Origin: Sphingomonas sp.
GTDB lineage: Bacteria; Pseudomonadota; Alphaproteobacteria; Sphingomonadales; Sphingomonadaceae
Length of the DNA stretch: 64,000 bases
Direction: 5' to 3'
NCBI GenBank assembly: GCA_021732445.1
Contig: JAKFUZ010000001.1
Coordinates: forward strand, 124,001-188,000
Positions 37,070 to 46,926 of this stretch are shown here, piece by piece. Both the position numbers and the translations under genes were made by a program. The stretch's first letter is position 1. The number at the start of each line of letters is the position of its first letter. Under the pieces are notes generated by a model, which was not told where the DNA came from, did not search any database, and saw only the letters and a program-made list of their open reading frames with translations.

Positions 37070-38662
37070 ATGCGCGCTACGCTTGCTTTGCTGCTGGTCG
37101 CTGCCGTGTCCATTCCGGTGGCGGCGCCGCTTGCCGCGCAGTCGCTGCCGAAAGTCGAAGAAGCCTCGATCACCGATCTCCAGGCGATGATGAAAGGCGG
37201 CAAGGCGTCGAGCGAAGCGATCACCCGCGCCTATCTTGCCCGCATCGCCGCAATGGACCGCAAGGGGCCAAGCCTGCGCGCCGTCATCGCTGTCAACCCC
37301 GATGCGCAGGCGCAGGCGCGGGCAGCCGATGCGCGGCGCAAGGCGGGCACGTCGCTCGGCGCGCTCGACGGGGTGCCGCTGCTCATCAAGGACAATATCG
37401 AAACCAAGGACCCGGTGCCGACGACCGCTGGCAGCCTGGCGCTCAAAGACAATCTCACTGGCCGGGATGCGCCGGTCGTGGCGCTGCTGCGCGCACAAGG
37501 GGCAGTTATCCTGGGCAAGACCAACCTTAGCGAATGGGCCAATATTCGCTCGTCGCGCTCGATCAGCGGGTGGAGTGCGGTCGGCGGGCAGGTGAAGAAT
37601 CCCTATGCGCTCGATCGCACGCCCTGCGGCTCGTCGAGCGGCACCGGGTCGGCGATTGCGGCGAGCTTTGCAGCAGCCGGGCTGGGCACGGAAACCGACG
37701 GTTCGGTCGTGTGCCCCTCGTCGATCAACGGGCTGGCCGGGCTGAAGCCAACCATTGGCATGGTCAGCCGCACGCACGTCGTGCCGATCAGCCACAGCCA
37801 GGACACGCCGGGGCCAATGGCGCGCTCGGTGCGCGATGTGGCGCTGCTCTTCTCGTCCATGGTGGGTGCCGACCCTGCGGACGCCGCAACCGCGGGTGCT
37901 GCCGCGCGCGCCCAGGATTATGCAGCACCGCTCGCTGGCGCCTCGCTTAATGGGGTGCGGATCGCGGTGCTGCGGCCTGACATGACGGATGACCTCGCCA
38001 GGAGCTTTGACGCAGCGCTTGCGGTGCTGAAAAACCAGGGCGCGGTGCTTGTCGATGTCGAGCGGCCCAAGCTCGATGGGCTTGGCGAGGCCGAGTTCGC
38101 GGTGCTGCTGACCGAGCTGAAGGCCGATCTCAATAGCTATCTGGCGACCACGCCCGCTGCCGTCACCACCCGGACGCTGGCCGATGTCATTGCCTTCAAC
38201 AAGGCCAATGCTGCTGCTGAAATGCCCTTTTTCGCGCAGGAAACCTTTGAGGCGGCGCAAAAGACCAATGGCCTTGACGATCCCGAATATCTCGGCGCGC
38301 GCGCGAAATCGAAACGGCTGGCGGGCAAAGACGGCATCGACGCGCTGCTGGCCAAGGCCGACGCGAAAATCCTCGTTGAGCCAAGCTATGGGGCGGCATG
38401 GCTGATCGACCCCGTTTATGGGGACCAGTATAATGGCCCTTCGTCAAGCGAGTTGCCGGCCGTGTCGGGCTATCCCAACCTTACCGTGCCGATGGGGCTG
38501 GTGCGCGGGCTGCCGGTGGGCCTTTCGTTCATCGGCCCGGCCTTTACCGAGCAAAATCTGCTGAACGCGGGCTATGTCTATGAGCAGGCGAGCAAAGCGC
38601 GCCGCGCGCCGCGTTATCTCGCGCAGGCGGATGCCGGGCCGGGCGCAGCCGGGGTGCGCTAG
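37070..38662 (+). CDS. Amidase signature family hydrolase with signal peptide
   Basis: 530 residues from ATG 37070 (MRATLALLLVAAVSIPVAAPLAAQ), which gives a clean signal peptide, so the enzyme is periplasmic. The amidase catalytic triad is visible: K107 in LLIKDNIE, the cis-Ser in CGSSSGTGSA (about 188-189) and nucleophile S212 in GTETDGSVVCPS. The length and C-terminal YPNLTVPMGLVRGLPVGLSFIGPAFTE are typical. Members cleave amides such as aryl or aliphatic amides or peptide amides; the substrate is unknown. It is 139 bases after the structured RNA terminator. Confidence 0.93.
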   Translation: MRATLALLLVAAVSIPVAAPLAAQSLPKVEEASITDLQAMMKGGKASSEAITRAYLARIAAMDRKGPSLRAVIAVNPDAQAQARAADARRKAGTSLGALDGVPLLIKDNIETKDPVPTTAGSLALKDNLTGRDAPVVALLRAQGAVILGKTNLSEWANIRSSRSISGWSAVGGQVKNPYALDRTPCGSSSGTGSAIAASFAAAGLGTETDGSVVCPSSINGLAGLKPTIGMVSRTHVVPISHSQDTPGPMARSVRDVALLFSSMVGADPADAATAGAAARAQDYAAPLAGASLNGVRIAVLRPDMTDDLARSFDAALAVLKNQGAVLVDVERPKLDGLGEAEFAVLLTELKADLNSYLATTPAAVTTRTLADVIAFNKANAAAEMPFFAQETFEAAQKTNGLDDPEYLGARAKSKRLAGKDGIDALLAKADAKILVEPSYGAAWLIDPVYGDQYNGPSSSELPAVSGYPNLTVPMGLVRGLPVGLSFIGPAFTEQNLLNAGYVYEQASKARRAPRYLAQADAGPGAAGVR

Positions 38663-38669
38663 GCGCGGG

Positions 38670-39131
38670 TTATTGCAGGTCGCGTTCGAGCAGCTCCACC
38701 CGCACCCGCGTTGCCCGCAGCGACAGCCGCACTTCAATGATGAACAGCGCAAGCCCGACAATGAGCAGCGCCATGGCGAGGATGAAGATCACCGCGACAA
38801 TGGTGCCAATCGGCAATTTCGTAAGTTCGGCGATGAACAACAGCGCAACGACAAGGCACGTTGTCACCGCGCTCGCCACGCACAGGAAAAGGGCGGCGTT
38901 CACAATCGAAATCCGCTGGTCGAGCAGCCGAAGCTCCGTTTGGTAACGGGTGCGCTCGGCCTTGGTCGCGCCGGCATGGCGGCTCTCAAGATCGCGTGCC
39001 CGGTCGATAACCCGGCCGAGCCGCCCTGCCAGAACATTGAGGACCGCGCCAATGCCGGCCAGCATGAATACCGGGCTCAGCGATAGCTGGATGGTTTGCG
39101 CAATGGTGGTGACGGCGAGGTTGGGTTCCAT
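38670..39131 (-). CDS. DUF2721 family membrane protein
   Basis: 153 residues from ATG 39131 (MEPNLAVTTIAQTIQLSLSPVFMLAGIGAVLNVL), the usual DUF2721 start. Three hydrophobic helices: one N-terminal and two adjacent C-terminal helices (NAALFLCVASAVTTCLVVALLFIAEL and GTIVAVIFILAMALLIVGLALFIIEVRL). A charged central part (RVIDRARDLESRHAGATKAERTRYQTELRLLDQR) lies between. Function is unknown. It converges on the amidase gene with a 7-base gap and diverges from the GNAT gene. Confidence 0.9.
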   Translation of the reverse strand: MEPNLAVTTIAQTIQLSLSPVFMLAGIGAVLNVLAGRLGRVIDRARDLESRHAGATKAERTRYQTELRLLDQRISIVNAALFLCVASAVTTCLVVALLFIAELTKLPIGTIVAVIFILAMALLIVGLALFIIEVRLSLRATRVRVELLERDLQ

Positions 39132-39242
39132 GCGCGCTACTTGCCGGTCGCGTGGCGCGCCGGTCAAGCACGAACCGGGCGGCCAGGGGCGCCATGCCCG
39201 CGCCAACCAGATAGTAACGGGTGCGCGTTATCAGCGCCCCAA

Positions 39243-40334
39243 ATGACCAAGCCGCTCCGCCTTGCCGATTTCGACCGGTTGCCGCCGGTGGAGCGCGTGT
39301 TTGTGGTCGAGGGGCTGGCCAGCGCGATTGACCGAGCGGCTGAAACTGCGCCGGCAACCCACCGCTTTCTGCGTTATCAATGGTATGCAGCAGCGCTTAG
39401 CGCCTATGGCGGGGCGGCGCGAACCTTGCTGGTGGAGCGCGATGGTGCGCCGGTTGCGGCGCTGCCGCTTGCAGGTGTTGGCCCGCAGGCGTTGCGGCTG
39501 GCGGCGGTGCCGGGATGTTACTGGCCGTTCCGCAGCTTTCCGGTCGAGCAAAGGGCCAGTGAGAGCGTGTTTCTGGCGCTTGCCGATGCCCTCGCCGCGC
39601 AGGTGACGGCGTTGCGCGTCGGCCCGGTCTATGATGATGACGCCGCCGTGCGGGGCCTGATTGGCGCGATGCGCAAGCGCGGCTGGGCAGTGCTTGACCG
39701 GTTTGTCGCCGACAGTTTCCTGCTCGACATGGCCGCCGAGCGTGACGCCGGCACCTGGCCGCGCAACTCGACGCTGCGCAAGAACCGCTTTCATGAAAAG
39801 CATCTGGCCGAGCATGGGCGCCTTGACTGGCGGTTTCTGAACGGCGCGATGCTGGCCGCAGGCGGCTTCGACGTGCTTGCCGAAATAGAGGAAAAAAGCT
39901 GGATCGCCGCGCGTACCGATGGGCATGATGCCAAGTTCACGACCAGCGGCCACGGTGCTTTCTGGCGGGTCGCCGCAACCGATCCGGTGATTGGCGCGAT
40001 GCTCCACGCGGCGTTGCTGAGCGTTAACGGTGCGCCGGCCGCCTTTTCATTCGACCTCAACGCCGGCACGCTGAAATATGCAATCGCCAACAGCTATGAC
40101 CCTGCCTTTGCACGGCATTCACCTGGCAAATTGCTGTATTACCGCAATCTTGTAGCGGCGGCGGGCGCGGGCATCACCCGGGTCGATTGGGGCGCGGGCG
40201 ACAGTGGGTACAAGCGCGTCATCGGCGCCACCCAAGGCCCCGCCATTCGCGACTGGCTGCTCGTGCGCCCCGGTCTGCCCGCGCTCGCCGGCCGGTTGCT
40301 GCGCGGCATGTGGTCGCTCAGCGCAAGGTTGTGA
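39243..40334 (+). CDS. GNAT-like acetyltransferase (BioF2/CelD, PF13480-type)
   Basis: 363 residues from ATG 39243 (MTKPLRLADFDRLPPVERVF). The fold is a double GNAT of the FemAB/CelD type; the segment TLRKNRFHEKHLAEHGRLDWRFL and the C-terminal FAFSFDLNAGTLKY-like strand (APAAFSFDLNAGTLKYAIANSYD), then SPGKLLYYRNL and DWGAGDSGYKRV, are hallmarks. Members are linked to cellulose or polysaccharide biosynthesis or to lipid/peptide acylation. The substrate is unknown. Divergent from the DUF2721 gene with 111 bases between starts. Confidence 0.82.
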   Translation: MTKPLRLADFDRLPPVERVFVVEGLASAIDRAAETAPATHRFLRYQWYAAALSAYGGAARTLLVERDGAPVAALPLAGVGPQALRLAAVPGCYWPFRSFPVEQRASESVFLALADALAAQVTALRVGPVYDDDAAVRGLIGAMRKRGWAVLDRFVADSFLLDMAAERDAGTWPRNSTLRKNRFHEKHLAEHGRLDWRFLNGAMLAAGGFDVLAEIEEKSWIAARTDGHDAKFTTSGHGAFWRVAATDPVIGAMLHAALLSVNGAPAAFSFDLNAGTLKYAIANSYDPAFARHSPGKLLYYRNLVAAAGAGITRVDWGAGDSGYKRVIGATQGPAIRDWLLVRPGLPALAGRLLRGMWSLSARL

Positions 40335-40553
40335 GGCGGGCCAGGCACCGTCAACGGGCGCAGCGGACGCGCCAGTTTTGTGACAATATGCAGCCATTCG
40401 GCTGACACCCATGCGTTCATGCGGCCGAGGATTGGGGTAGAACGGCACCGGCAATTACGGGGTTAGCACGGCCGGCGCCCATGTCCCGGCCGTCCGCGAG
40501 CGGCGCTTGGCGAGCGCCGGTTCGATGTCAACCGAGCACGCTTACGCTCACGC

Positions 40554-43478
40554 TCACGCCCGCGCCGCTCGCGCCGCCGCAGTCTTTTGCTCCAGCAATG
40601 GCGCCAGATACCGCCCGGTAAAACTTGCCGCAACCTTCGCGACTGCCTCCGGCGTTCCTTCCGCGACAACCTGGCCACCCTTAACGCCGCCCTCCGGCCC
40701 CAGATCGAGCACCCAGTCCGCGGTCTTGATGACGTCGAGATTGTGCTCGATGACGACGACCGTGTTTCCCTGCTCGACCAGCGCGTGCAGCACTTCCAGC
40801 AACTTGCGCACATCGTCGAAATGCAGGCCGGTGGTTGGTTCGTCGAGAATGTAGAGCGTTTGCCCGGTCGCGCGGCGGCTCAGCTCCTTGGCGAGCTTGA
40901 CGCGCTGCGCTTCGCCCCCCGACAGCGTCGTCGCCTGCTGGCCGACCTTCACATAGCCAAGCCCCACTTCGGCGAGCATCGCCATCTTCTCGCGGATCGG
41001 CGGCACCGCCTTGAAAAACTCGACCGCGTCCTCAACCGTCATGTCGAGCACATCGGCAATCGAGCGGCCCTTGAACTTCACCTCCAAAGTCTCTCGATTG
41101 TAGCGCGCGCCGTGGCACACATCGCACGTGACATAAACATCGGGCAGGAAGTGCATCTCGATCTTGAGCAGGCCGTCACCCTGGCACGCCTCGCACCGCC
41201 CGCCCTTCACGTTGAAGCTGAAGCGGCCCGGCTTGTAGCCGCGCGCAAGCGATTCCGGCAGCCCGGCAAACCAGTCGCGGATTTGCGTGAAGGCGCCGGT
41301 ATAGGTCGCCGGGTTGGAGCGCGGGGTGCGGCCGATCGGCGACTGGTCGATGTCGATGACCTTGTCGAGATATTGCAGGCCGGTAACTTTCTCGTGGCGC
41401 CCCGCCAGCATCCGCGCGCCGTTAAGCGCCCTGGCGGCGGCCGCATATAGCGTGTCGATGGTAAAGCTTGATTTGCCCGAACCCGACACGCCGGTGACGC
41501 AGGTGAAGGTGCCAAGCGGAATGGCCGCCGTCACGTCGCGCAGATTGTTGGCGGTGGCGCCGTGCACGGTGAGCTTCTTGCCGGTGCCCTTGCGCCGTTT
41601 GGCCGGCAGCGGCACGGCGCGCCTGCCCGCCAGATAATCGGCAGTGATGCTGTTGGTGTTGGCGAGCACTTCGGCAAAACTGCCCTGCGCCACGATTTCG
41701 CCGCCATGGACGCCGGCCCCGGGCCCCATGTCGATGACATAATCGGCGGTGCGGATGGCGTCTTCATCATGTTCGACGACCAGCACGGTATTGCCCAGGT
41801 CCCGCAGCCGGCGCAGCGTCGCCAGCAGCATGTCATTGTCGCGCTGATGCAGGCCAATGCTTGGTTCGTCGAGCACATAAAGCACGCCTGACAGCCCCGA
41901 GCCGATCTGGCTCGCCAGCCGGATGCGCTGGCTCTCGCCGCCCGACAAGGTGCCAGAGGTTCGGTCGAGGTTAAGATAATCCAGCCCGACATTGTTGAGG
42001 AAACCGAGCCGCTCCAGAATTTCCTTCAGGATGCGCTCGGCAATGGCGCGTTGCTGATCGGACAGCGCCTTCGGGATCGCCTCGAACCAGGCGAGCGCAT
42101 CGACCACTGACAGGCGGGTAACGCTCGATATGTCACGCATGCCGATCTTGACGGCGAGCGCCTCCGGTTTTAGCCGCGCGCCGCCGCACGCCTCGCACGG
42201 CGCCGAGGACTGGTATTTCGACAGCTCCTCGCGCATCCAGGCGCTTTCCGTCGAGAGCATCCGGCGGTTGAGATTGCCGATCACGCCCTCGAACGGCTTT
42301 TTCACATCATAGGATTTGCGGCCGTCAACAAAGGTGAGCGTAACGGGCTTGCCGCCCGAGCCATGGAGGATGACGCGCTTCACCTCGTCGGGCAGCGCCT
42401 CCCACGGCGCCTCCAGCGAAAAGCCGAACTCGCGGGCAAGGCTCGCCAGCACCTGCATGTAATAAGGCGAGGGCGGGTTTGACTTTGCCCAGGGCACGAC
42501 TGCCCCTTTTTTCAGGCTGAGCGCGTGGTTGGGGACGACCAGATCTTCATCGAACAACAGTTTTTCGCCCAGCCCGTCGCATGTCGGGCACGCCCCTTGC
42601 GGCGCGTTGAAGCTGAACAGCCGCGGCTCGATTTCGGCGATCGTGAATCCCGAGACGGGGCACGCGAATTTCTCAGAAAACACGATGCGGTTGGGCGGAA
42701 TGCCGGCGCCCTTCATCGCGCCGCCGCCCTCGCCCTCGTCCTCGCGGCCGGGCACCACACCATCGACCAGATCGGCAAAGGCGAGACCGTCGGCGAGCTT
42801 CAGCGCCGTCTCAAGACTATCGGCAAGCCGCGTCGACAGCGCCGGGCCAACCACCAGCCGGTCGACGACTACCTCAATATCGTGCTTGAACTTTTTGTCG
42901 AGCGCGGGCGCCTCGTCGATTTCGTGGATGGTGCCGTCGATCCGCACGCGGGTGAAGCCCGCCTTTTGCCACTCGGCGAGCTCTTTGCGATATTCGCCCT
43001 TGCGGCCGCGCACCACTGGCGCGAGCAGATAGAGCCGCGTGCCCTCGGGCAGTGCCAGCACCCGGTCGACCATCTGGCTCACCGTTTGCGCGGCAATCGG
43101 CAGGCCGGTTGCCGGCGAATAGGGGATGCCGACCCGCGCCCATAGCAGGCGCATATAATCGTAAATCTCAGTGACGGTCGCGACCGTCGAGCGCGGGTTG
43201 CGGCTGGTCGTCTTCTGCTCGATGCTGATCGCCGGCGACAGCCCCTCGATGTGATCGACATCGGGCTTTTGCATCATTTCCAGGAATTGCCGGGCATAGG
43301 CCGAGAGCGACTCGACATAGCGGCGCTGCCCTTCGGCATAGATGGTGTCGAACGCCAGACTCGACTTGCCCGAGCCCGACAGGCCGGTGATGACGGTTAG
43401 CGTGTCGCGCGGAATGTCCACGCTCACGTCCTTCAGATTATGCTCGCGGGCACCCCGCACGGAAATATGAGTCAGCAT
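40554..43478 (-). CDS. uvrA: Excinuclease ABC subunit A
   Basis: 974 residues from ATG 43478 ([23 protein letters not shown]), the UvrA start; the frame continues upstream past the LexA box and is not used. Two ABC ATPase modules: Walker [10 protein letters not shown] and GVSGSGKSS, signatures [13 protein letters not shown] and [13 protein letters not shown], Walker [11 protein letters not shown] and [10 protein letters not shown]. The first zinc module reads CPVSG...CPTC, so its second ligand is Ser, a feature common in alphaproteobacteria; the CEACGG...-type and the C-terminal CEACQGDG...CDVCHG modules are intact. It recognises DNA damage and loads UvrB. Confidence 0.98.
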   Translation of the reverse strand: MLTHISVRGAREHNLKDVSVDIPRDTLTVITGLSGSGKSSLAFDTIYAEGQRRYVESLSAYARQFLEMMQKPDVDHIEGLSPAISIEQKTTSRNPRSTVATVTEIYDYMRLLWARVGIPYSPATGLPIAAQTVSQMVDRVLALPEGTRLYLLAPVVRGRKGEYRKELAEWQKAGFTRVRIDGTIHEIDEAPALDKKFKHDIEVVVDRLVVGPALSTRLADSLETALKLADGLAFADLVDGVVPGREDEGEGGGAMKGAGIPPNRIVFSEKFACPVSGFTIAEIEPRLFSFNAPQGACPTCDGLGEKLLFDEDLVVPNHALSLKKGAVVPWAKSNPPSPYYMQVLASLAREFGFSLEAPWEALPDEVKRVILHGSGGKPVTLTFVDGRKSYDVKKPFEGVIGNLNRRMLSTESAWMREELSKYQSSAPCEACGGARLKPEALAVKIGMRDISSVTRLSVVDALAWFEAIPKALSDQQRAIAERILKEILERLGFLNNVGLDYLNLDRTSGTLSGGESQRIRLASQIGSGLSGVLYVLDEPSIGLHQRDNDMLLATLRRLRDLGNTVLVVEHDEDAIRTADYVIDMGPGAGVHGGEIVAQGSFAEVLANTNSITADYLAGRRAVPLPAKRRKGTGKKLTVHGATANNLRDVTAAIPLGTFTCVTGVSGSGKSSFTIDTLYAAAARALNGARMLAGRHEKVTGLQYLDKVIDIDQSPIGRTPRSNPATYTGAFTQIRDWFAGLPESLARGYKPGRFSFNVKGGRCEACQGDGLLKIEMHFLPDVYVTCDVCHGARYNRETLEVKFKGRSIADVLDMTVEDAVEFFKAVPPIREKMAMLAEVGLGYVKVGQQATTLSGGEAQRVKLAKELSRRATGQTLYILDEPTTGLHFDDVRKLLEVLHALVEQGNTVVVIEHNLDVIKTADWVLDLGPEGGVKGGQVVAEGTPEAVAKVAASFTGRYLAPLLEQKTAAARAARA

Positions 43479-43485
43479 GAGCGGG

Positions 43486-43500
43486 GTTCTACTTCTGTTC
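43486..43500 (-). promoter_or_regulatory. LexA (SOS) box of the uvrA gene
   Basis: A perfect GTTC-N7-GTTC direct repeat (read as GAAC-N7-GAAC on the uvrA strand), the established alphaproteobacterial LexA motif. It lies 7 bases upstream of the uvrA ATG, overlapping the expected leader or promoter, so LexA should repress uvrA until SOS induction. Confidence 0.85.
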
Positions 43501-43644
43501 TGAAGGGGATTCCAGTGGGCAATTAACCGCACCAGCGCCAAGTTGCCAGCGCCTGCATGTCGGCTGATCGCCGGCCCCTTGCTCATGTTCGGTGTATTAC
43601 CTATTTGACACACAACGCACGCATTGCGCGGCAGGAGCAGGGCC

Positions 43645-43995
43645 ATGGGCAAGAAGAAGGACGCCAAAAAGGGCGTGAAAATTCCAAAAGAGATTGCCGG
43701 CGTGAAGGTGCCCAAGGAACTGCGCAAAAAAGGTGAGGCGATTATTGCCGCCGCGCAGTCGCCGATGGGGCGCGAGGTGATGCTCTCGGGGCTTGCCGCG
43801 CTGGCCAGCGCCGCCGTCGCGCGCGGGATGGCGCAGGGCGCGAGCACACAGCACGCGCGATCGGCCCCGCCCGATCCCCCGACGCCGCCCGAAAATGGCG
43901 GCACGCGGATCGACCCGACCGAGGCCGGGGCGGAGGCTGCGCGCCAATTTGTGCGGGGCCTTGGCGAGGCGTTCAAGCGGATGCGCGACGCGTAG
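43645..43995 (+). CDS. Small basic hypothetical protein
   Basis: 116 residues from ATG 43645 ([26 protein letters not shown]), with CAGGAGCAGG upstream. A strongly Lys-rich N-terminus is followed by an Ala-rich helix ([20 protein letters not shown]), a Pro-rich segment and a charged helical C-terminus. The pattern resembles small nucleoid- or ribosome-associated basic proteins, but no family is recognised. Transcribed away from uvrA. Confidence 0.65.
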   Translation: MGKKKDAKKGVKIPKEIAGVKVPKELRKKGEAIIAAAQSPMGREVMLSGLAALASAAVARGMAQGASTQHARSAPPDPPTPPENGGTRIDPTEAGAEAARQFVRGLGEAFKRMRDA

Positions 43996-44030
43996 CGGGG
44001 CGGCACGCGCGACCTTGCGGTAACGACTCC

Positions 44031-44047
44031 TTAACCATCTCGCTTAA
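44031..44047 (+). promoter_or_regulatory. TTAACCAT...TTAA element, possible CtrA-type site
   Basis: TTAACCATCTCGCTTAA has two TTAA words 9 bases apart (the CtrA consensus is TTAA-N7-TTAA), 44 bases before the TPR-methyltransferase ATG. The spacing departs from the consensus, so the assignment is tentative. Confidence 0.3.
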
Positions 44048-44091
44048 TACCCTGAAGGCTAGGGCACCGTGCACCTTCGGGGAAGTTCATC

Positions 44092-45477
44092 ATGTCGGCC
44101 ACCAACAGCGCCACCACCACCGCCCGCATCCTGCTCCATGAAGCCATGGCGCTGCAGGAGGCTGGCAATCTGGCGGAGGCCGAGCCGCGCTACCGCGCCG
44201 TCATCGCGCTGGGGTATCGGGCGGTGGAAGTCCTGCCGGTGCTCGCCGGAATCGTCGCCAAGCGCGGGGCCGTGGACGAAGCCATCGAATTGTGGAGCGC
44301 GCTGCTCGCCATCGTCATCGACCACCCGGTAGCGCTGCACGAAAAGGCGTTGTTGCTCGGCAAGCTCGGGCGGTTCGACGCCGCGATCGAGTGCCTGGAG
44401 CGGGCGTGCCGGGCCGACCCCGACAACGCGGTTGCCGCCAATAATCTGGGCGTCATGCTCTCCGATGCCGGGCGGAAGCGAGAGGCGCGCGCTGAATTCC
44501 AGCGCGCCCTGACGCTGGCGCCGGGCAATATCGCGGTGCGCCATCAACTGCGCCGCCTGAACGCGGAACAGGTGCCCTTCTGGCATATCCCGATGATGAA
44601 CGACACCCGCCGCAACGATGCGTTCGAGGCCGCGATCAAGGCCGCGTTGGCCAAGGCCGGTCCTGACGCGCGGGTGCTCGACATCGGCACCGGCAGCGGG
44701 CTGCTGTCGATGATGGCGGCGCGGGCGGGCGCGAAAACGGTGGTCGCGTGCGAAATGGTGCCCGTTATCGCGGAAATGGCGAAGCGGATCGTCGCTGACA
44801 ATGGTTATGCCGACCGGATCACGATTTTCGACCGCCTGTCGACCGAACTCTGCGTCGGCGTGGAGCTTGGCGCGCCGGCTGATATTCTCGTCTCCGAAAT
44901 TCTTTCCAGCGATTTGCTGACCGAGCATGTGCTCGACACGTTCGAGGATGCGCGCGCCCGGTTGCTGACTGCGGACGCGACCATCATCCCCCGCGCGGCG
45001 AGCGCGATGGGCTGCCTTGTGGCAAGCGATGTGCTGTCGGATTATGTCTTTGTCGATCAGGTCTCGGGCTTTGACCTGTCGCGCTTTGGTGAGCTGGCGA
45101 CGCAAAAGCTGCCGATCCACGGCACGATGACCAACTGGCGGCGCCTTTCCGCCGATGTCGAACTCGTCCGCATTGACCTGACGGCGGCGCGCACCGGGTG
45201 CACGCTCGGGCTGCTCAGCATTCCAGTGCTGGCGGACGGCGCCGCAACGGGCATCGTCCAGTGGATGCGGGTTGATCTCGCCGAGGGCATCGCGTTCGAC
45301 AACCACCCCGATGCCTATTCCGACGGTGGCTGGCTGCAAGTGCTCCACAACTTCCCCGAGCCTGTTCAGGTGCGGGCAGGCGAAACGCTGAACCTCGCCG
45401 TCGGGCATGACCGGGTGACGCTCATCATCCAGCCGCTGGGTGTCGCCGCAAGTGCGGCCCTGCGGGCGGTGGCCTGA
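44092..45477 (+). CDS. TPR domain fused to a protein-arginine-methyltransferase-like domain
   Basis: 461 residues. Residues ~10-160 are four TPR helix pairs (LHEAMALQEAGNLAEAEPRYRAVIALG through NIAVRHQLRRLN). Residues ~163-461 are a SAM-dependent methyltransferase with an N-terminal FWHIPMMNDTRRNDAFEAAI and motif I VLDIGTGSGLLSMMAARAGA. E221 (ACEM) is the ribose ligand. The double-E loop, SEILSSDLLTE with E269 and E278, has the same nine-residue spacing as in arginine methyltransferases. A C-terminal beta-barrel-like half follows. This layout resembles eukaryotic PRMT9/PRMT7. Its target is unknown; TPRs suggest a protein substrate. A CtrA-like element lies upstream. Confidence 0.82.
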   Translation: MSATNSATTTARILLHEAMALQEAGNLAEAEPRYRAVIALGYRAVEVLPVLAGIVAKRGAVDEAIELWSALLAIVIDHPVALHEKALLLGKLGRFDAAIECLERACRADPDNAVAANNLGVMLSDAGRKREARAEFQRALTLAPGNIAVRHQLRRLNAEQVPFWHIPMMNDTRRNDAFEAAIKAALAKAGPDARVLDIGTGSGLLSMMAARAGAKTVVACEMVPVIAEMAKRIVADNGYADRITIFDRLSTELCVGVELGAPADILVSEILSSDLLTEHVLDTFEDARARLLTADATIIPRAASAMGCLVASDVLSDYVFVDQVSGFDLSRFGELATQKLPIHGTMTNWRRLSADVELVRIDLTAARTGCTLGLLSIPVLADGAATGIVQWMRVDLAEGIAFDNHPDAYSDGGWLQVLHNFPEPVQVRAGETLNLAVGHDRVTLIIQPLGVAASAALRAVA

Positions 45478-45487
45478 GCCCTGCCCT

Positions 45488-46882
45488 TCAGATGTGAATG
45501 GGCTTGCCCGTTACCGCCATCGCCGCTTCCTTGATCGCTTCGGCATGGGTGGGGTGCGCGTGGCACGTATAGGCAATGTCCTCGCTCGTCGCGCCAAACT
45601 CCATGCCCAGCGCCGCTTCGGCGATGAGCGTGCCGGCCAGCGACGAGATGATCCACACGCCCAGCACCCGGTCTGACGCGGCATCCGCGATGATCTTGAC
45701 GAAACCATCGGTGTCGCGGTTGGTCTTGGCGCGGCTGTTGCCAGCGAAGGGGAATTTTCCCACCTTCACCTCGCCGCGCTCTTTGGCGGCCTCCTCCGTC
45801 AGGCCGACGCCCGCGATTTCCGGGTGGGTATAGACGACGCTCGGGATCACATCATGGTTCACGATGCCGGTGTGCCCGGCGATGTTTTCGGCCACCGCCA
45901 CGCCTTCATCCTCGGCCTTGTGCGCGAGCATCGGGCCGGGAACGACGTCGCCAATCGCCCACACGCCGGCAACCGAGGTGCGAAACGCATGGTCGGTTTC
46001 GATTTGCCCGCGCGCGTTGGTCGCCAGGCCAATGGCATCAAGCGCAAGTCCGTCGGTGTTGGGCTTGCGGCCGATGGACACGAGCACCGCGTCGGCTGAG
46101 AGCGTCTCGGCCGCGCCGCCCTTGGCAGGCTCGATGGTAACGGTCGCGGTCTTGCCCTTCACGGTAACACCCGTCACCTTCATGCCGGTTTTCAGCTCGA
46201 AGCCCTGCTTCTTGAACAGCCGCGCCGACTCCTTGCGGACCTCGCCATCAAAACCCGGCAAAATCTGGTCGAGATATTCAACCACCGTCACCCGTGCGCC
46301 AAGCCGGCGCCACACGCTGCCCAGCTCGAGCCCGATCACACCGCCGCCGATGACCACCATGTGCTCGGGCACCCTGGGGAGCGCGAGCGCGCCGGTTGAG
46401 TCGACGATGATCTTCTGGTCAACCGTAACGCCCGGCAGCGGCGTAACCGATGATCCCGTCGCGATGACGATGTCCTTGGCGGTAACGGTCTGGCCGCCCA
46501 CCGTCACGCTGTTGGGCCCGGTGAAGCTGGCAAGGCCCTTAAGCCACGTTACCTTGTTTTTCTTGAACAAAAACTCGATGCCGCCGGTCAGCTCGCCCAC
46601 GGCCTTCGCCTTTTCCGCGTGCATCTGGTCGAGGTTCAGCGACACGCCGGTGAAGTCGATGCCGAATTTGGCCAGCGACCCCGAATGCGCCTCTTCATAG
46701 ACATGCGAGGCGTGGAGCAGCGCCTTGGACGGGATGCAGCCGACATTGAGACATGTCCCGCCCAGCGTTTCGCGGGCTTCGGCACAGGCCGTGCGCAGGC
46801 CAAGCTGTGCTGCACGGATGGCCGCGACATAGCCGCCGGGGCCAGCGCCGATCACGATAACGTCATAGTCATAGTCAGCCAT
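45488..46882 (-). CDS. lpdA: Dihydrolipoyl dehydrogenase (E3)
   Basis: 464 residues from ATG 46882 (MADYDYDVIVIGAGPGGYVAA). FAD GxGxxG motif, redox-active CLNVGCIPSK, NAD motif GGGVIGLELGS, and C-terminal HAHPTHAEAIKEAA with the catalytic His-Glu pair. It reoxidises the lipoyl groups of 2-oxoglutarate dehydrogenase and probably of pyruvate dehydrogenase and the glycine cleavage system. It follows sucB with a 44-base gap, so it is the last gene of the mdh-sucD-sucA-sucB-lpdA unit. Its end is 10 bases from the convergent methyltransferase gene. Confidence 0.97.
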   Translation of the reverse strand: MADYDYDVIVIGAGPGGYVAAIRAAQLGLRTACAEARETLGGTCLNVGCIPSKALLHASHVYEEAHSGSLAKFGIDFTGVSLNLDQMHAEKAKAVGELTGGIEFLFKKNKVTWLKGLASFTGPNSVTVGGQTVTAKDIVIATGSSVTPLPGVTVDQKIIVDSTGALALPRVPEHMVVIGGGVIGLELGSVWRRLGARVTVVEYLDQILPGFDGEVRKESARLFKKQGFELKTGMKVTGVTVKGKTATVTIEPAKGGAAETLSADAVLVSIGRKPNTDGLALDAIGLATNARGQIETDHAFRTSVAGVWAIGDVVPGPMLAHKAEDEGVAVAENIAGHTGIVNHDVIPSVVYTHPEIAGVGLTEEAAKERGEVKVGKFPFAGNSRAKTNRDTDGFVKIIADAASDRVLGVWIISSLAGTLIAEAALGMEFGATSEDIAYTCHAHPTHAEAIKEAAMAVTGKPIHI

Positions 46883-46926
46883 GGTCTGCTCCGTGCCGCG
46901 GGTCGGTTGGGCGCGCGCGCCAAATC

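Noticed and set aside
40501..40519. A 7-bp hairpin downstream of uvrA as terminator
   Set aside because: No T run follows it in the uvrA direction; the case for termination is weak.
44031..44047. A firm CtrA site upstream of the TPR-methyltransferase
   Set aside because: The TTAA words are 9 bases apart instead of 7, so I keep it only as a low-confidence element.
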